DNA of 64,000 bases from Riptortus pedestris (Eukaryota > Arthropoda > Insecta > Hemiptera > Alydidae), in contig CM032231.1 of assembly GCA_019009955.1 (NCBI GenBank), positions 40,760,001 through 40,824,000 of the forward strand, given 5' to 3'. Shown here one piece after another: positions 1-11,749 of this stretch (position 1 is the stretch's first letter; each line of letters starts with the position of its first letter). The notes under the pieces are model-generated. The model searched no databases. It was not told where the DNA came from and was given only the letters and a program-made list of their open reading frames with translations. A program made the translations under genes and the position numbers.

Positions 1-1017
1 GAGCTCACATAACTAATAAATCGCCAGTTACTACCGGTATATAGGATTCTGAGGAAGTATTTGTCACTAAGTGACTAACCACCTGTTATTAGCCAGAACT
101 TTGGCTTTAGATTTTATTCCCTCAAAGTAGGGCAAATCAAATACATGGTCGAATATAAATAATTAAAGGGGGTCTCCTCTAAGACCCTTGTTCCGCTTTC
201 CTTGTTTTACTTGTTCACATCAAAAACATTCTAATTTATTTGCGTTATATAGGGCGAAAACTATAATTCTGATATAACCACCTTCAGCTATAAACTATCT
301 CATATATTTCCTTAATCCGAGTAGAATAATAGAACTCTGTCGAACTTAGTTTGATAAGGCCATTCATAGCTTAATTAAAGTTTGGTCTGACGTTAAAGTA
401 GTGTCCCAGAGGTGTAGATGTTGCTCCCAGCTGTATTAGCCAAGTCGCATTTCTATTCTTAGGGTAATTTAACTTATATCCAGAACAGAACTCTCAATTG
501 TATTCAAATACTATGATGTTTAATACCTAACTCTTGGAAAGTCTAACTCTTATGATGTAAAGAGGAGCAGCAAATAAAGTATATTGTTATTTTTTCATTA
601 TTAGTACTTTACCAATTTTTATTCTGTTTTATTATAATGAAACCAAGACCCTCAAAGAAAATAACTCAATCCAGAATTATACTATCAAATCTTACATTGT
701 TTAAATACATTTTTAAATATTTCTATCAGGTTTTGGTGGCTCACACATTTGAATGTTATTGATGAAATGAAGAGCTTTTCGAGAAAAATCATTTACTATC
801 CCATTTAAAGTGTGTCTTCAGCCTAGAAACACAATTCAATCCTCCAGGAATCGAGTAGAACTCAGTACAGACTCTGTATTAAAGATGTCTCTTTACATGG
901 CTCAATCGTCCTTTCCAAGAGAACATTTCTGGGGAAACTCATGCTACACATCGTAACTCATTTCTTGATATGCTTTATAATTAGTAAATTATTTAGAAAC
1001 TTATTTTCATTCTTAGC
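1..1017. other. AT-rich stretch, nothing recognised
   Basis: No open frame of useful length, repeat family member, RNA gene or terminal inverted repeat was recognised on either strand. Confidence 0.5.
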
Positions 1018-1985
1018 TTAGCTTGTTCTTGGTTTGTGCTTACTATCATGGTCTTGGCCCTTCCTTGGATATGTTTACTATTGTAGATTTGCCTCTTTCT
1101 TTTCTTGGTTCGTACTTACTATCGCGGAATTAGCTTGTTCTTGGTTTGTGCTTACTATCGCGGACTTAGCTTGTTCTTGGCTCGTACTTACTATCGCGGA
1201 CTTAGCTTGTTCTTGATTTGTGCTTACTATCGCGGACTTAGCTTGTTCTTGGCTCGTACTTACTATCGCGGACTTAGCTTGTTCTTGATTTGTGCTTACT
1301 ATCATGGACTTGGCCCTTCCTTGGATATGTTCACTATTGTAGATTTGGCTCTTTCTTTTCTTGGTTCGTATTTACTATCGCGGACTTGGCTTGTCCTTGG
1401 TTTGTGCTTACTATCGCGGACTTAGCTTGTTCTTGGCTCGTACTTACTATCGCGGACTTAGCTTGTTCTTGGTTTGTGCTTACTATCATGGACTTGGCCC
1501 TTTCTTGGATTATGCTTACTATCCTGGACTTGGCCCTTTCTTGGTTTGTATTTACTATCGCGGACTTGGCCCTTTCTTGGATTATGCTTACTATCGTGGA
1601 CTTGGCTCTTTCTTGGATTATGCTTACTATCGTGGACTTGGCCCTTTCTTGGATTATGCATACTATCATGGACTTGGCTCTTTCTTGGTTCGTATTTACT
1701 ATCGCGGACTTGGTTTGTTCTTGGTTTGTGCTTACTATCGTGGACTTGGCCCTTTCTTGGATTATGCTTACTATTGTGGATTTGGCCCTTTCTTGGATTA
1801 TGCTTACTATCGTGGACTTGGCCCTTTCCTGGATTATACTTAATATCGTGGACTTGGCTCTTTCTTGGTTCGTATTTACTATTGTGGACTGGCTTGTTAT
1901 TGGCTTCTGCTTACTATCTTAGACTCGACCCTTGCTTGGATTATGCTTATTATCGTGGATTTGGCTCTTCTTCGGTTGCTCAACA
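1018..1985. repeat. 36-bp minisatellite, about 26 units
   Basis: Tandem units of 36 bp run head to tail, each holding a CTTACTATCGCGGACTT-like block, a GGTTTGTG or GGTTCGTA block and a TTGTTCTTGG or CCTTTCTTGG block. Early units read GACTTAGCTTGTTC; later ones read GACTTGGCCCTTTC, so the array has at least two unit variants in separate runs. Because 36 is a multiple of three and most units lack stops, all three plus frames and one minus frame stay open over long distances: the plus frame repeats LTIADLACSWFV-like 12-residue units, the minus frame repeats a hydrophilic IVSTNQEQAKSA-like unit. I see no promoter, splice context or non-repetitive coding flank, so I call a satellite rather than a gene. 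The last units decay into unique sequence near 1985. Confidence 0.9.
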
Positions 1986-3081
1986 AGGTCATCTCTTCTG
2001 CTGCTTATATTAGCGAGTTAGTGAGAGATAGTACATACACATTCTTCAAGGAACTTAATTCATTTGTGTCTAATAGGAATACAATCTCGGTACACACGTG
2101 TTTACTTCCATTTAGCTTGGTTCAAGACGGGGATAATACAAAAGGGAATTAATAAGTAACATTTTATAAATATTAACGTACCTTTCCAGTATAAGATACA
2201 GGCATCCTTTGGTTGCGTGCAAGGAATTAATAATAATATATATATGAGTAATAATAATAAAATTTTATATGAAACATTTCCACCTAAGGTTTAAATTAAA
2301 TTACCGAGACAGAAATAGTCCAGTTTGGAGATTAATTTCGGTTGGATGAAGAATATTTAATAACAGGGTTAAACTCGTGAAACTCATTCACAAAAAAGAG
2401 GGAGTATATCGAAGTTTGACGTTAAAATTAATATGAAAAGTTTGGTAACTCCATGGTGCTCATCAAGACCTGAAAGAGTTCCCTCAAATTTTACCAACTA
2501 AACAAATATTGACAAAAAAAAAATGTTATTTCCCAGTTGAGGATATACGGTCAGTTTTTATATTAACTCCACTCAAGTTCTATTGTAACTCTGCCTTATT
2601 TAGCGGTATATGGAAAGAATGAAACAGTGAACAAATTCTGTTCAGTGTAATTAGAACGAAACACGCAGAAGTGTAGAATGCGAAACGCTTGCTGATTTCA
2701 GTAAACTTTTATTTGGAAAATTTCTCTAACTGTTACGGGAGTATATTCAGTTCAAAAACACCACAGAGTATGAGGAAAATTGCATTACCACGACATCAGA
2801 TTTCCCTTAAAGGAACCCTGTTGAGTGTGTGCGTGTAAATCATTTGTTGAAAAAAATAGTTTTCTTCTCCATAATCTTGGAAGTTTATAAGGTTTGCTAC
2901 ACCGAAAATATAGGAATTGGAGAGGGATTAGTGAACATGGTAAATGCAAAATACTAGATATCTGGGATTCTGGATGTACTTTTTTTCTCCTCATAGTAAC
3001 CCTATGAGGAGTTATTTATTTGAATACATGTTCCATTGCCACATGGCATATTATATGTATGATTATGTTCAAATACATTTT
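1986..3081. other. AT-rich spacer
   Basis: Nothing recognised apart from short A/T runs; minor open frames here are below 100 codons and show no family resemblance. Confidence 0.45.
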
Positions 3082-3199
3082 AGCAGATTTCCCTTAAGGG
3101 AAATCAGCTATTGAGGTCATACTCATGACGCGATTTTCGAAAATTTTCTCCAAATGTCCATCGATCCTACCAAGGAGATGACGAAAATGAGGCCCGTTC

Positions 3200-3266
<67 letters not shown>

Positions 3267-3700
3267 TGTTAACGCTCTAGCGGTCGCAATTTTTGTTTTA
3301 TCGTTACCAAACTCGATATTTAGTCGTTTTATGCAAAAATACAGATCAAGTTCGTTAATGGCTGAAATCGGACCTGTGGGAGGGGGTTTAGGGGGGGGGA
3401 CTTTGGAAAATTCAAAATATCTCCTTTACCATACGTCGGATCAAAAGTTTGTATAAAATTAATCTTATTGTAAATTAAATTTACTATAAATAATGTTCTA
3501 TACATTTATTCTCTATCTTGAATATTAACCGAGATATTTGCATTTTTATTAAATTGGGCCGGTAAGCGAAAACTGTTTCCCACCAAAAAAAGCTAGTTCG
3601 GCCCTTTGCCGTAACTGTTCTGCTCTCGTATGGAGATTTCTCTATTGTATAACTTCATGTGGGAAATCTGCTTAGTTTACGCAGCCCCTGCGTGACGGAC
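3082..3700 (+). mobile_element. TA-core element copy 1 (DINE-1/HINE-like), full length
   Basis: This is the clearest reference copy. It starts AGCAGATTTCCC after TTTT, continues with the 20-bp palindrome GATTTCCCTTAAGGGAAATC, a conserved left block, a TA microsatellite (about 3206-3260), then a right block containing GCTCTAGCGGTCGC, a G-rich tract, and AACCGAGATATTTGCAT. The 3' part has GGGAAATCTGCT, the inverted match of the 5' end, then the hairpin ACGCAGCCCCTGCGT, GACGGAC, and TTTTTT. Sub-terminal inverted repeats, a microsatellite core, a 3' hairpin and insertion between T runs are the architecture described for DINE-1/HINE non-autonomous Helentrons. No Rep/helicase coding is present. The class assignment is inference; membership of the repeat family is certain. 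Confidence 0.8.
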
Positions 3701-3714
3701 TTTTTTATACTACA

Positions 3715-3715
<1 letters not shown>

Positions 3716-3756
<41 letters not shown>
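3716..3756. repeat. TA microsatellite outside an element
   Basis: (TA)n interrupted by one ACATAT, lying 16 bp after the 3' end of TA-core copy 1. Confidence 0.9.
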
Positions 3757-3758
<2 letters not shown>

Positions 3759-4704
3759 GTTAATCAACTATCTACTCAAATATTACATACAATAAATAAT
3801 AATAACAAAATAACATAATAAAATAAATAAGATAATTACAAATAAAATTAAAAAATGAAATGAAAAAGTAAATAAATAAATATAATAAGAACAAAAAATA
3901 TGTCAATTAAAGTTAAACTCAACCGATGTTTAATTTGCGAGTCTATGTAAGGTAAATATATTGAATTATGATTCCTATTCCTCACAATCAACTTTACATT
4001 CTAATGTATTTTTGCTACATCCTGGTTGTACGTTTAATGGAATAGTTTTATAGAGTACTTCTCAACATAAGTGTAACAATTTCAGGAGATTCACTCTTTT
4101 GATTGGTTAATGTCTATTATTTCTAATTGCTAACAATATTTGACTAAGATTAATTGTTCACTTAAAATTGGCTTAATCTAGAACTCAATGGAAGAAAAGG
4201 CAGTTTTAATCGTATGTATGTTCCAAAAGTTTTAGTCATATTCAAATCATATTGAAGAGCCTTGAATTTAGCTATTACACGATAGACAATAAATTAATTT
4301 AACGTAAAATCCATCCATCCATAGGCAGTAGATACAAGTTAATTTTATAACTGGCTTACGGAAATTGTAAGTGGCCCTGGAGGGAAGAAGCCTGGCTCAA
4401 ACCAAGCATGGGCTAGATCAAAGCATTTCCCTATTAGTCAATTAAACACTTGTTCCCCATAGTTGCCTCAATTCAGGATTTCCCTCCTATTCACAGCGAG
4501 ACAACACTCGAGTGTTCATTCACGGAGATTAACCTCCTTTGCACTCTTCTTTTCGAGGATTCGTCGAGTTCTTTGAGCTTCCTCGAGGAAAATCTTCAAA
4601 ACAGTCTTACATCACATGCCAAAGTTAATTGAGCAGTTGTCTCTTCTAGAGATCTACTATTTGACTCTAGCAGTCAAACCCTTAAATCGTGTGCTTTAAT
4701 GTTA
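3757..4704. other. spacer, nothing recognised
   Basis: AT-rich DNA without a recognisable gene or repeat family member. Confidence 0.4.
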
Positions 4705-5197
4705 TAAAGGGTGATTACAGGGAAACGCATATTATTCAAATAACGAGTACTCAGGCAATTCAGAGCAAAATTACTGAACAATTTTATTTCAGAATAAAAT
4801 TACTTACAATTTAGCGTTTAAAAATTACATTTTTAAGGTGGTCGCCTTCTGCTTGGATACAGTGGGTTCTTTCAACACTTGCTATGGATTTTTTACACAT
4901 TTTTAACATATATCTAGGAATGGCATTGATTTCCTGGCGAATAGCTTTCAGGGTTAGCACGGTGCCGTGCAATGTTAAAATGTACACGCATTTCTCGCTG
5001 AGTCTGAGTGACTGATTCGCCATTTCCGTAAAACCAACGCATTGACAAACGTACGATGCTCAAGTTTCCACATCTCGGCCACAACTGAAACTGCACACTC
5101 CCCCCTCCTCAGCGCAACAACTTCCGGCCGTCACCGAACGACATTCCTTGCATACTACGCATGTCAAAAACATACGTTTCCCAGTAATCACCCTTTA
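4705..5197 (-). mobile_element. mariner-like deletion derivative with transposase 3' remnant
   Basis: Ends match as inverted repeats: the left reads TAAAGGGTGATTACAGGG and the right, read in reverse, TAAAGGGTGATTACTGGG, with TA at both outer edges (4705-4706 and 5196-5197), as expected for the Tc1/mariner superfamily. The minus strand (about 5023 to 4811) carries a remnant ending AEGDHLKNVIFKR, which resembles the C-terminal end of a transposase family widespread in arthropods (pattern: leucine or isoleucine-rich helix, then HLK-x-x-IFK). A frame break within SIAS..HCIQ and loss of all upstream D,D catalytic parts make it non-autonomous. Length is about 493 bp against some 1.2-1.3 kb for full elements. 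Confidence 0.7.
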
Positions 5198-6055
5198 CAA
5201 CATTCACCCTTGCAGTTTGGCTAAGGCAAAACCTAATTTAGTGAGACATGTTTGTTAATCTCTGGTGTCTCAAGTTTTTCAACAGTTTAAAGATTGCGCT
5301 TCCTCAGCATTCAGTCTTTTTAGGAACACGATCCTTTGGTTTGAAGAGACTCTCTCCGCTCATGCTCCTTTTACCAGGATTTTACCAGACCTCCAGTTAT
5401 TCTTGGTTAATCAGTCACGTATCTTAGCCTGCCTGGAGTTTATCAAGACCGGGGTCCAAAATTAGTCTTACAATACACCTTCTTACTTCCAAGTCCACTA
5501 CTGTTTGTTTACAGGAAATAGAGGTTATGAGGCTTAAATTCTTTATGTACTAAGTAGTTTTAGCTCACATTCAGTTCAGCTTTTGAAACCTCATGAGAAA
5601 CGCATCCCTTTCCTCCATGGACCTCTGGATTTTATTCTCATTTGTATTGAGTCATATATTCTTTTCAATTACAATAATTATGAATGTTGGGGATATTGCA
5701 AATGAAATTTTTTGTGTATAATTCAACTATTGAAGTAAGCACTGACCATTAATGATGAATATATTTAAGCCTACAGTAGAAGCCTACTCAGTTTGCCCAG
5801 TGCCTGCTTGACAGGCGTGTTAAGTAACTGTTATTACTAATAATTTAACAGTCTATTTATAACTGTAAATGGTGTATCTGTGTCAAGTAAGCTTATTGAA
5901 GTGTCCCTGATGATGAAAATTTGTCTCCGAAAGGTTGTTTTGAGGAAAAAATATTCTACTCAGTGATGCCTAAGATGAGTAGCGATTTGTAACAATTCAA
6001 TGTGTTACAATTTAATTACACAATTTAAATCTAAAACAATTTAATTACAAAATTT
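5198..6055. other. spacer with small unassigned ORF
   Basis: A 66-codon open frame at 5265-5465 (+) has no recognisable domain and I do not call it a gene. A CTGATGA...CGAAAGG string near 5909-5936 is discussed separately. Near 5782-5818 there is a weak resemblance to the 3' end of the TA-core family, too diverged to call. Confidence 0.35.
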
Positions 6056-6278
6056 ATTATTATTATTTATTAACGTCCACTTTTTGCAACTCAGGCTAAT
6101 TGGGACGGGTTATCTACAGGTTACCAGCCTTTTCTAGCCAGGGTGGGACTTAGGATGTTATTTAATGAATTCCGTCACTAAATTATTTCCTTTGCACAGG
6201 CAAGAATCGAACTCGTCGCTCTAAGTTTGCCATGTGAGATTAAGGTCAACCCTTTAACTCACATGGCTTCCCTGAGCC
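6056..6278 (-). mobile_element. tRNA-derived SINE (family S1), full length
   Basis: Read on the minus strand it begins GGCTCAGG...AGCCATGTGAGTTAAAGGGTTGACC, an A-box-like tRNA head, then GCGACGAGTTCGATTCTTGCC, a B-box-like segment, followed by a body with CCCACCCTGGCTAGAAAAGG and AACCCGTCCC, ending in AGTGGACGTTAATAAATAATAATAA. A (TTA)n-type tail and an internal pol III-type promoter are as expected of tRNA-derived SINEs. The head resembles tRNAs with a GTGGTTAAGGCG-type D arm (Ser/Leu class), but the source tRNA is not certain. Confidence 0.8.
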
Positions 6279-6720
6279 AATAATTTATATGTGTATCATT
6301 TCAATAAGTCAAATCGCTTTACGCCAAAATCAATAAAAAGTTGTTCTTATGCTGGTATTAGTTTGGTCTGTTAAAGCCTTTCATAAGATAGTAATTTGAA
6401 ATCCCGCTTAAAACTCTGCGCACTGACATTTTGTTGACGGTTCGACAAAGGTTAAACGAAATAGTTAAATATTTCACAGACTAAGTATGCTTATGTGAGC
6501 CGCAGGTCAGTGAGGTACAAGGCACAAGGCCAATTGATTGAAATCCCACTCCACCATGTAAATTAGAAAATTCCTGGGAGACTCTAAACCTCTTTGGTGT
6601 TCAGTCAAATAGATTCACCAATTAATTAATGAGAAATGTCTCCGAGCACTACGAAAGCTGACTTACTTTCACTTTCCAGTATTTTATGAACATGAAATTC
6701 TGATGTAGAATATATACATG

Positions 6721-7165
6721 GGTATACCGGTGGCCGTGCGGGTTAAGGCTTGAATACACCTACCACTACCGCCAGCAAAAATAGGCATAGGTTTGATCCC
6801 CACCGAAGGAGAACATTAGTTCACGAATTCGACAATACAGCACGCAAGTGCAGCAGTGCTTATGGATTAGCGGAAGTCTAAGAGTTTATACGTCTGGGAG
6901 CCCCTCGTGAAAGCTGACAATTATGACTCTCTCAGATCCCGTCAATTGGTAGGCCGAGAGCGTGAAGTGGTTTAAGACCCTCTGGGTACAATGGGACCCA
7001 CCAATCTACTGGATAGAACTCGTTTCAGGTCCTCCTTGGATAACGGAGGTCGAACATCGTGTTTACTATCACTGCGGAAAAACTCTGATCACGAATCCCT
7101 CGAGTCTCGCTGGGGAGAGACCATAGATCAAGGCCTAATATGCCAAAGGAAAAAAAAAATTATAT
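6721..7165 (+). mobile_element. second tRNA-headed SINE, about 440 bp
   Basis: The head contains GTGGCCGTGCGGGTTAAGGC, an A-box-like D arm, and GGTTTGATCCCC, a B-box-like T arm about 50 bp later. A long unrelated body follows and the element ends in AAAAGGAAAAAAAAAA before AT-rich flank. The body is GC-richer than its surroundings and unlike family S1. A single copy is seen in this window, so the boundaries are approximate and no target-site duplication was found. Confidence 0.55.
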
Positions 7166-7425
7166 ATTTACTCTCTTGGACCTTATTATTTGATAATATA
7201 TTTCAGAAGGAAGTTAAGTTATTCTAAAAATTCCTGAAATATAGAGAATATTTATTTCTGTTAGGGAAAAAAAGGGCCTTTACGCAAGTTCAAAAAAAGA
7301 AAATATATGCTGGTTATCTACGCTGCTTTCCCACGTGCTTGAATTATATGCCGATTCTCTATGCCTACTGTAGTAAGACAGTACAAGAAAACCAAAATAC
7401 TAATCACTTGGTACTATTTGAGTTA

Positions 7426-7641
7426 TTTCGTCTGTTATTATTTATGCTACTATGGCTGATCGGGACGGATTATCTACAGGTTACCACACTTTTCTAGCCA
7501 GGATCAGCCTAAGAAGTACATTTAATGAGTCTGCCATTAAATACATTTCTACTGCCCAGGGCGGGAATCGAACCCGCCACTCTAGGTCTACCATGCCAGA
7601 TTAAGACTTACGCCTTAAATCGCAAGGCCAACCTGAGCCCC
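7426..7641 (-). mobile_element. SINE family S1 with perfect 14-bp target-site duplication
   Basis: Minus-strand SINE with GGGCTCAGG head, B-box-like GCGGGTTCGATTCCCGCCC and a body ending near ATGCTACTATGGC in plus orientation. It is flanked by identical TACTATTTGAGTTA at 7412-7425 and 7642-7655. The duplication proves an insertion event by target-primed reverse transcription and fixes the element's limits. Its 3' region differs from the standard family (no AAAAAGTGGACG block), so it is a variant subfamily. Confidence 0.9.
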
Positions 7642-7655
7642 TACTATTTGAGTTA

Positions 7656-8979
7656 GAACAACAATTATAGAATATTACATTCTCGTCAAGAATAAATATA
7701 TGACGATTTTCATGGCGACTCATAAAAAGAATTATTTCTTCCGAGAATTATTTTCCTAAAAGAAACTCTTAAATTTTGAGTTTGGTAACTATAAAAAAAA
7801 TTAGATTTGACACCATGGATCGCATTTGCATATCAACGATATGATAACAGCTGGGAAGGATTATGATTGAATTTAAATAAATGGTCATTTTCGGAAAATA
7901 TACATTGTCAGATAATGTGGATGGTGTCAAAATAGATTCATAAAAACTTCGTAACCGTATGAATTAGAAAAAGAAAAATGAACTAAAATCTGGTTCCGTT
8001 GAACAATACTAACAAGTTCTCTGTACTATTTTTTGCCACAGTATATAGTGGTTGGGGAAGAAATTCCTTCGCCCCTAAGGGCTTGCCCATCGTATTCGCC
8101 AATTAGTCAGTACCTCTACCGAGACATTTGATGATGGTATTATACATATTACAAGTGGAACAAAATCACTACTTGATATAACCTCAAATATATACAATAC
8201 TTAACAAACGATACGGTGTGTTAACGGCTATTTCCCACTTTTTCATATTGTAACATTCACATTTTTATTCTGTTTGGTTTGAGATCTAATCGTGGCAAGA
8301 AATTAATCAAAAGCACTTAAAATTTAAAAAAAAATTAAGTAAAAATACTAGAATAACTACCAGAACCATTAAACACAAGAAATGAAAATTTAGCGATTTA
8401 CTTGACTGCAATATACCTCAAATTGTAATATATGGAAATATCACACATTCGAATAAATGTAAACTAATCTTTATAGATATAATAAACAAGGGGTCAAAAT
8501 CGATCATTATCTTTATTTAGTGCTTAGTGCTTTCACATCATCAAAACATCAATTCAAAGATCTCCTCCAAAACCTAAAAAAGATTGTGAATGATATTTAC
8601 TGACTTCCGGAACCTTATCAAGTTGCCGTTCATAATTAAATACTTAAATTAGATGGTAAAACAGACATGAGATACCTATTTTGTAGTAGAAGTAGCATAT
8701 AATTAAATAAATTTGTTTTTCTTCAATACTCCGAAATTGGCTATTATCTAACAATACTTTTGAGAAGAGCGAGTTGAGCCGCTAACAATAGATTGAATGG
8801 ATGAAAGGAGATACTTAGAATTTTAAGGGAAGGATTGAAGCTAACAAACCGTGAGTAAGATCAAAGAAGATACAGATTATTCAATCACTCACTTTTCAAT
8901 AGTTGCCCTTATTCAGCAACCACTTTTAACTAAAAGATTTACAAGCTATTATCTCCTCGATTAGATTCGCTCATATTGG

Positions 8980-8982
<3 letters not shown>
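7656..8982. other. spacer, nothing recognised
   Basis: AT-rich DNA without recognisable genes or family members. Confidence 0.4.
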
Positions 8983-9046
<64 letters not shown>

Positions 9047-9050
9047 TCTC

Positions 9051-9098
<48 letters not shown>

Positions 9099-9110
9099 TC
9101 TCTCTCCCTC

Positions 9111-9160
<50 letters not shown>
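8983..9160. repeat. CT/TC microsatellite, about 178 bp
   Basis: Almost uninterrupted (CT)n with a few single-base breaks (ACTCTC, CCTC, TGTC). Open frames of SLSL or RERE repeats here are artefacts of the dinucleotide. Confidence 0.97.
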
Positions 9161-9161
<1 letters not shown>

Positions 9162-10288
9162 ACCATACACATGCTTCCTTTGCAAGGTTTCGTATAACAA
9201 AAAACATAGAGAATAGTATACCGTTCCAACCTAACACAGAGAAAATATGTTTAGTGTTTGCAGCACACGCATTAATATAATGAACTTTTTGTTTAATCAA
9301 TTTAATTGTAATCTATTCATTATTTCTTATATGTTGTCCCAGAAATTTTAATATTAGGATATTTGTTATTAGGATATGATCTCTCTTCTTCGACATTCTA
9401 ATGAAAATTACGATTAAATATAAAAAATTCACAACAAGAGATTTTCAAATTTTCTGTTTACATGTTGAGCTTAAATAGTTGATAGTAGTAACTATGAAAT
9501 CAGAACTATTGAATACCAATAGTTACCAAATGCTATCTTGGAACTGGTCATCTTGGAACTGGGGGTAATTTAAAAAGTCGTAAAATATATACTGTTTAAA
9601 TTTTCCCTCATGTGCCATTATATTAAATGTCATGAAATGAAATTTTTTGTCGATCAAAACATTGCTGCCATATTTAGAGTTGTAAAAATGTTAAATTCCT
9701 TCAACCATTCACTCCAAGGGACTTAAATGCCATAGCTCTTGAAATGTCTTCCATTTTCAAAGTAGAACAGACACGCTGAATGTTGAGTTAAAACTGGATC
9801 TAAATTGACATTCAGTCTGCCAATTGAACAGACAGATATTCCGATTCAGGTGGAGGCCGGCCGTCTGGAATTCAGTAAATTGACGACTATGTACACTGTA
9901 ATCAGTAAACAGTTAACAACTTGCAAGGCATATAGTGGAGATCATAAATGTGATTGGATATACATTGGTACACATTTATTTTTGTGGAGTTTTTCCACTA
10001 ATAAGAGATTTTTGGCCCCAATATCCAATCAAGCTTCTGTTTGGCTTTAGGAGCAGTTGAATCGACAGGTGATCCAACAATAACAACAAATGCTTCCCTT
10101 GGAGAGCCCTCGATCAATTGAACCAACATCCGGATGTTGACCATTCGGAATAACTCACATGAAATTCATGTTTGCTCCGAGCGTTGAAATAATTGATACC
10201 CCTTCCCTAGAACCTTAGAACACACTATGGATACATTGCTCCGTAATATTTATAAATAGCAATAGCTTAATGAATAACGATACTTTTT
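9161..10288. other. spacer with unassigned 81-codon ORF
   Basis: A plus-strand frame at 9805-10050 is open for 81 codons without a recognisable domain; composition is that of the surroundings. Confidence 0.35.
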
Positions 10289-10583
10289 ACCAGTCGATGG
10301 AACTAAAACAATCTTCATTCTTTTTCTACTGTTTCATTTTGTCGACAATTGGAAATATTGGACAACGAGTAGAATTACCATTGTTAATTGAATTTCATTA
10401 TTTTATTGAATGCAACACACTTTCTTCCTGAATAATAATAACCTGTCTTGAATAAACAATTGTATATATTGTTATTACAGTTTTATACAAATAGGAATTG
10501 GCTTTATTGCTTATTGATAAAAAAAGTTTACTTATTGAGAATGCATAGAAGTAAATTTAGTTTGAAACATACAGGGAATATAA
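10289..10583. repeat. direct repeat, left copy (about 295 bp)
   Basis: Starts ACCAGTCGA and ends AAACATACAGGGAATATAA. It is matched over its full length by 11076-11372 in the same orientation with scattered substitutions and small indels. The two copies lack TG...CA ends and so do not look like LTRs. Confidence 0.85.
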
Positions 10584-10599
10584 TAGAATAGAATTGTAA

Positions 10600-11070
10600 T
10601 CAATTCACCCTTAATAGCCTGTCACATATACTTCTCTGCTGTGAGAAGCTCATCGAAGACAGAAATAAATATCTATAAACACTTTCCTCAGCAGTCAGTG
10701 ATGTGCATAAAATTGAAGAGATACTTAGTATCGATAGCCTCGAAAAACTACACAAGATTTACTGCTTCATCACGTCAGCATGCAATACTCTGGAATCTAT
10801 AAGTGATGATGGACCACACTCCAGTTAAATGTTATATTAAGACGGAAAAGGGCTTATAGAATGCTTTCAGTTATCCTTTATGTACTATATTTTACTATTT
10901 ACACTATATTTTTTTGTTTTTCTTTATTCTCATATTATTGTTGATCTCAAGAACTTGGATTTAATTATTTATTTAGAAAGACAGAATTATTATTACACAC
11001 AGAATTATTGTTATTTGTTTATTTAATTTGTACAACATGTAAATCTTTAACAAATAAATATATATTGTAT
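10600..11070 (+). mobile_element. possible LINE 3' end between direct repeats
   Basis: The stretch near 10760-10800 can be read as TRFTASSRQHAILWNL, which resembles the ...LWN(S)LP ending of CR1/Jockey-type reverse transcriptase C termini. It is followed by an AT-rich untranslated-like region and an AACAAATAAATATATA tail. The evidence is short and there are stops, so this is a weak assignment. Confidence 0.25.
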
Positions 11071-11075
11071 ATTCT

Positions 11076-11372
11076 ACCAGTCGAAAGAACAAAAACAATC
11101 TTCATCTTTTTTTCTATTGTTTCATTTTGTCAATAATTGCAAATATTCGACGATGAGTAGAATTACCATTGATAATGGAATTTCATTATTTTATTGAATG
11201 CAACGCACTTTCTTCCTGAACAATAATAACCTGTATTGAATAGACCATTGTATATATTATTATAACAGTTGTATACAAATAGGAATTGGCTTTTATTGCT
11301 TATTGATAAAAAAGTTTACTTATTGAGAGCGCATAGAAGTAAATTTAGTTTGAAACATACAGGGAATATAAA
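11076..11372. repeat. direct repeat, right copy (about 295 bp)
   Basis: Second copy of the 10289-10583 segment, same strand, starting ACCAGTCGA and ending ACAGGGAATATAAAT. About 490 bp separate the copies. Confidence 0.85.
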
Positions 11373-11749
11373 TAGCCAACGTTTAGAATTCAGCAATGTT
11401 TAAATTACATTGTTTGGCAACAGTTGCTCTGTTATTCATTACAATGTAATCCACATCTCACTAGAGTCTCACAAGACATTAGCATGCTTCAGGAGGAAAC
11501 TGAAGAATTAATATTTGTGCGTTGAGAAAATTTAAGATCAACTTATTTTTAACTTCAACGATGGCAGTGGTTAATGTACCCACGGCCCTAAACCCTACGG
11601 CCTTCAGTAAAGCCGTTCTGTATAATTCTGATCAAAATCAGAGGTTACTACTGATTTTGAGCAAATATTCTCAATTCCAATTTTAATATATGTGAATTTT
11701 GTTCCATCTTTAGGCTGGATAAGACAGAAAGGATTAAGTTTAAAATGTT

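Noticed and set aside
1034..2152. Overlapping open frames of 60-210 codons across the minisatellite
   Set aside because: They arise because the 36-bp unit lacks stops in several frames; there is no non-repetitive coding flank.
3154..3456. Frames containing long Ile-Tyr runs here and at 19.1, 30.9, 31.3, 48.2, 49.2 and 54.7 kb
   Set aside because: Translations of TA microsatellites inside or next to TA-core elements.
5905..5940. CCTGATGATGAAAATTTG...CCGAAAGG as a hammerhead ribozyme
   Set aside because: CUGAUGA and GAAA are present but the sequence between them does not form stem II, and no stem I partner was found.
8939..9300. Arg-Glu and Ser-Leu repeat frames
   Set aside because: Pure consequence of the CT microsatellite.
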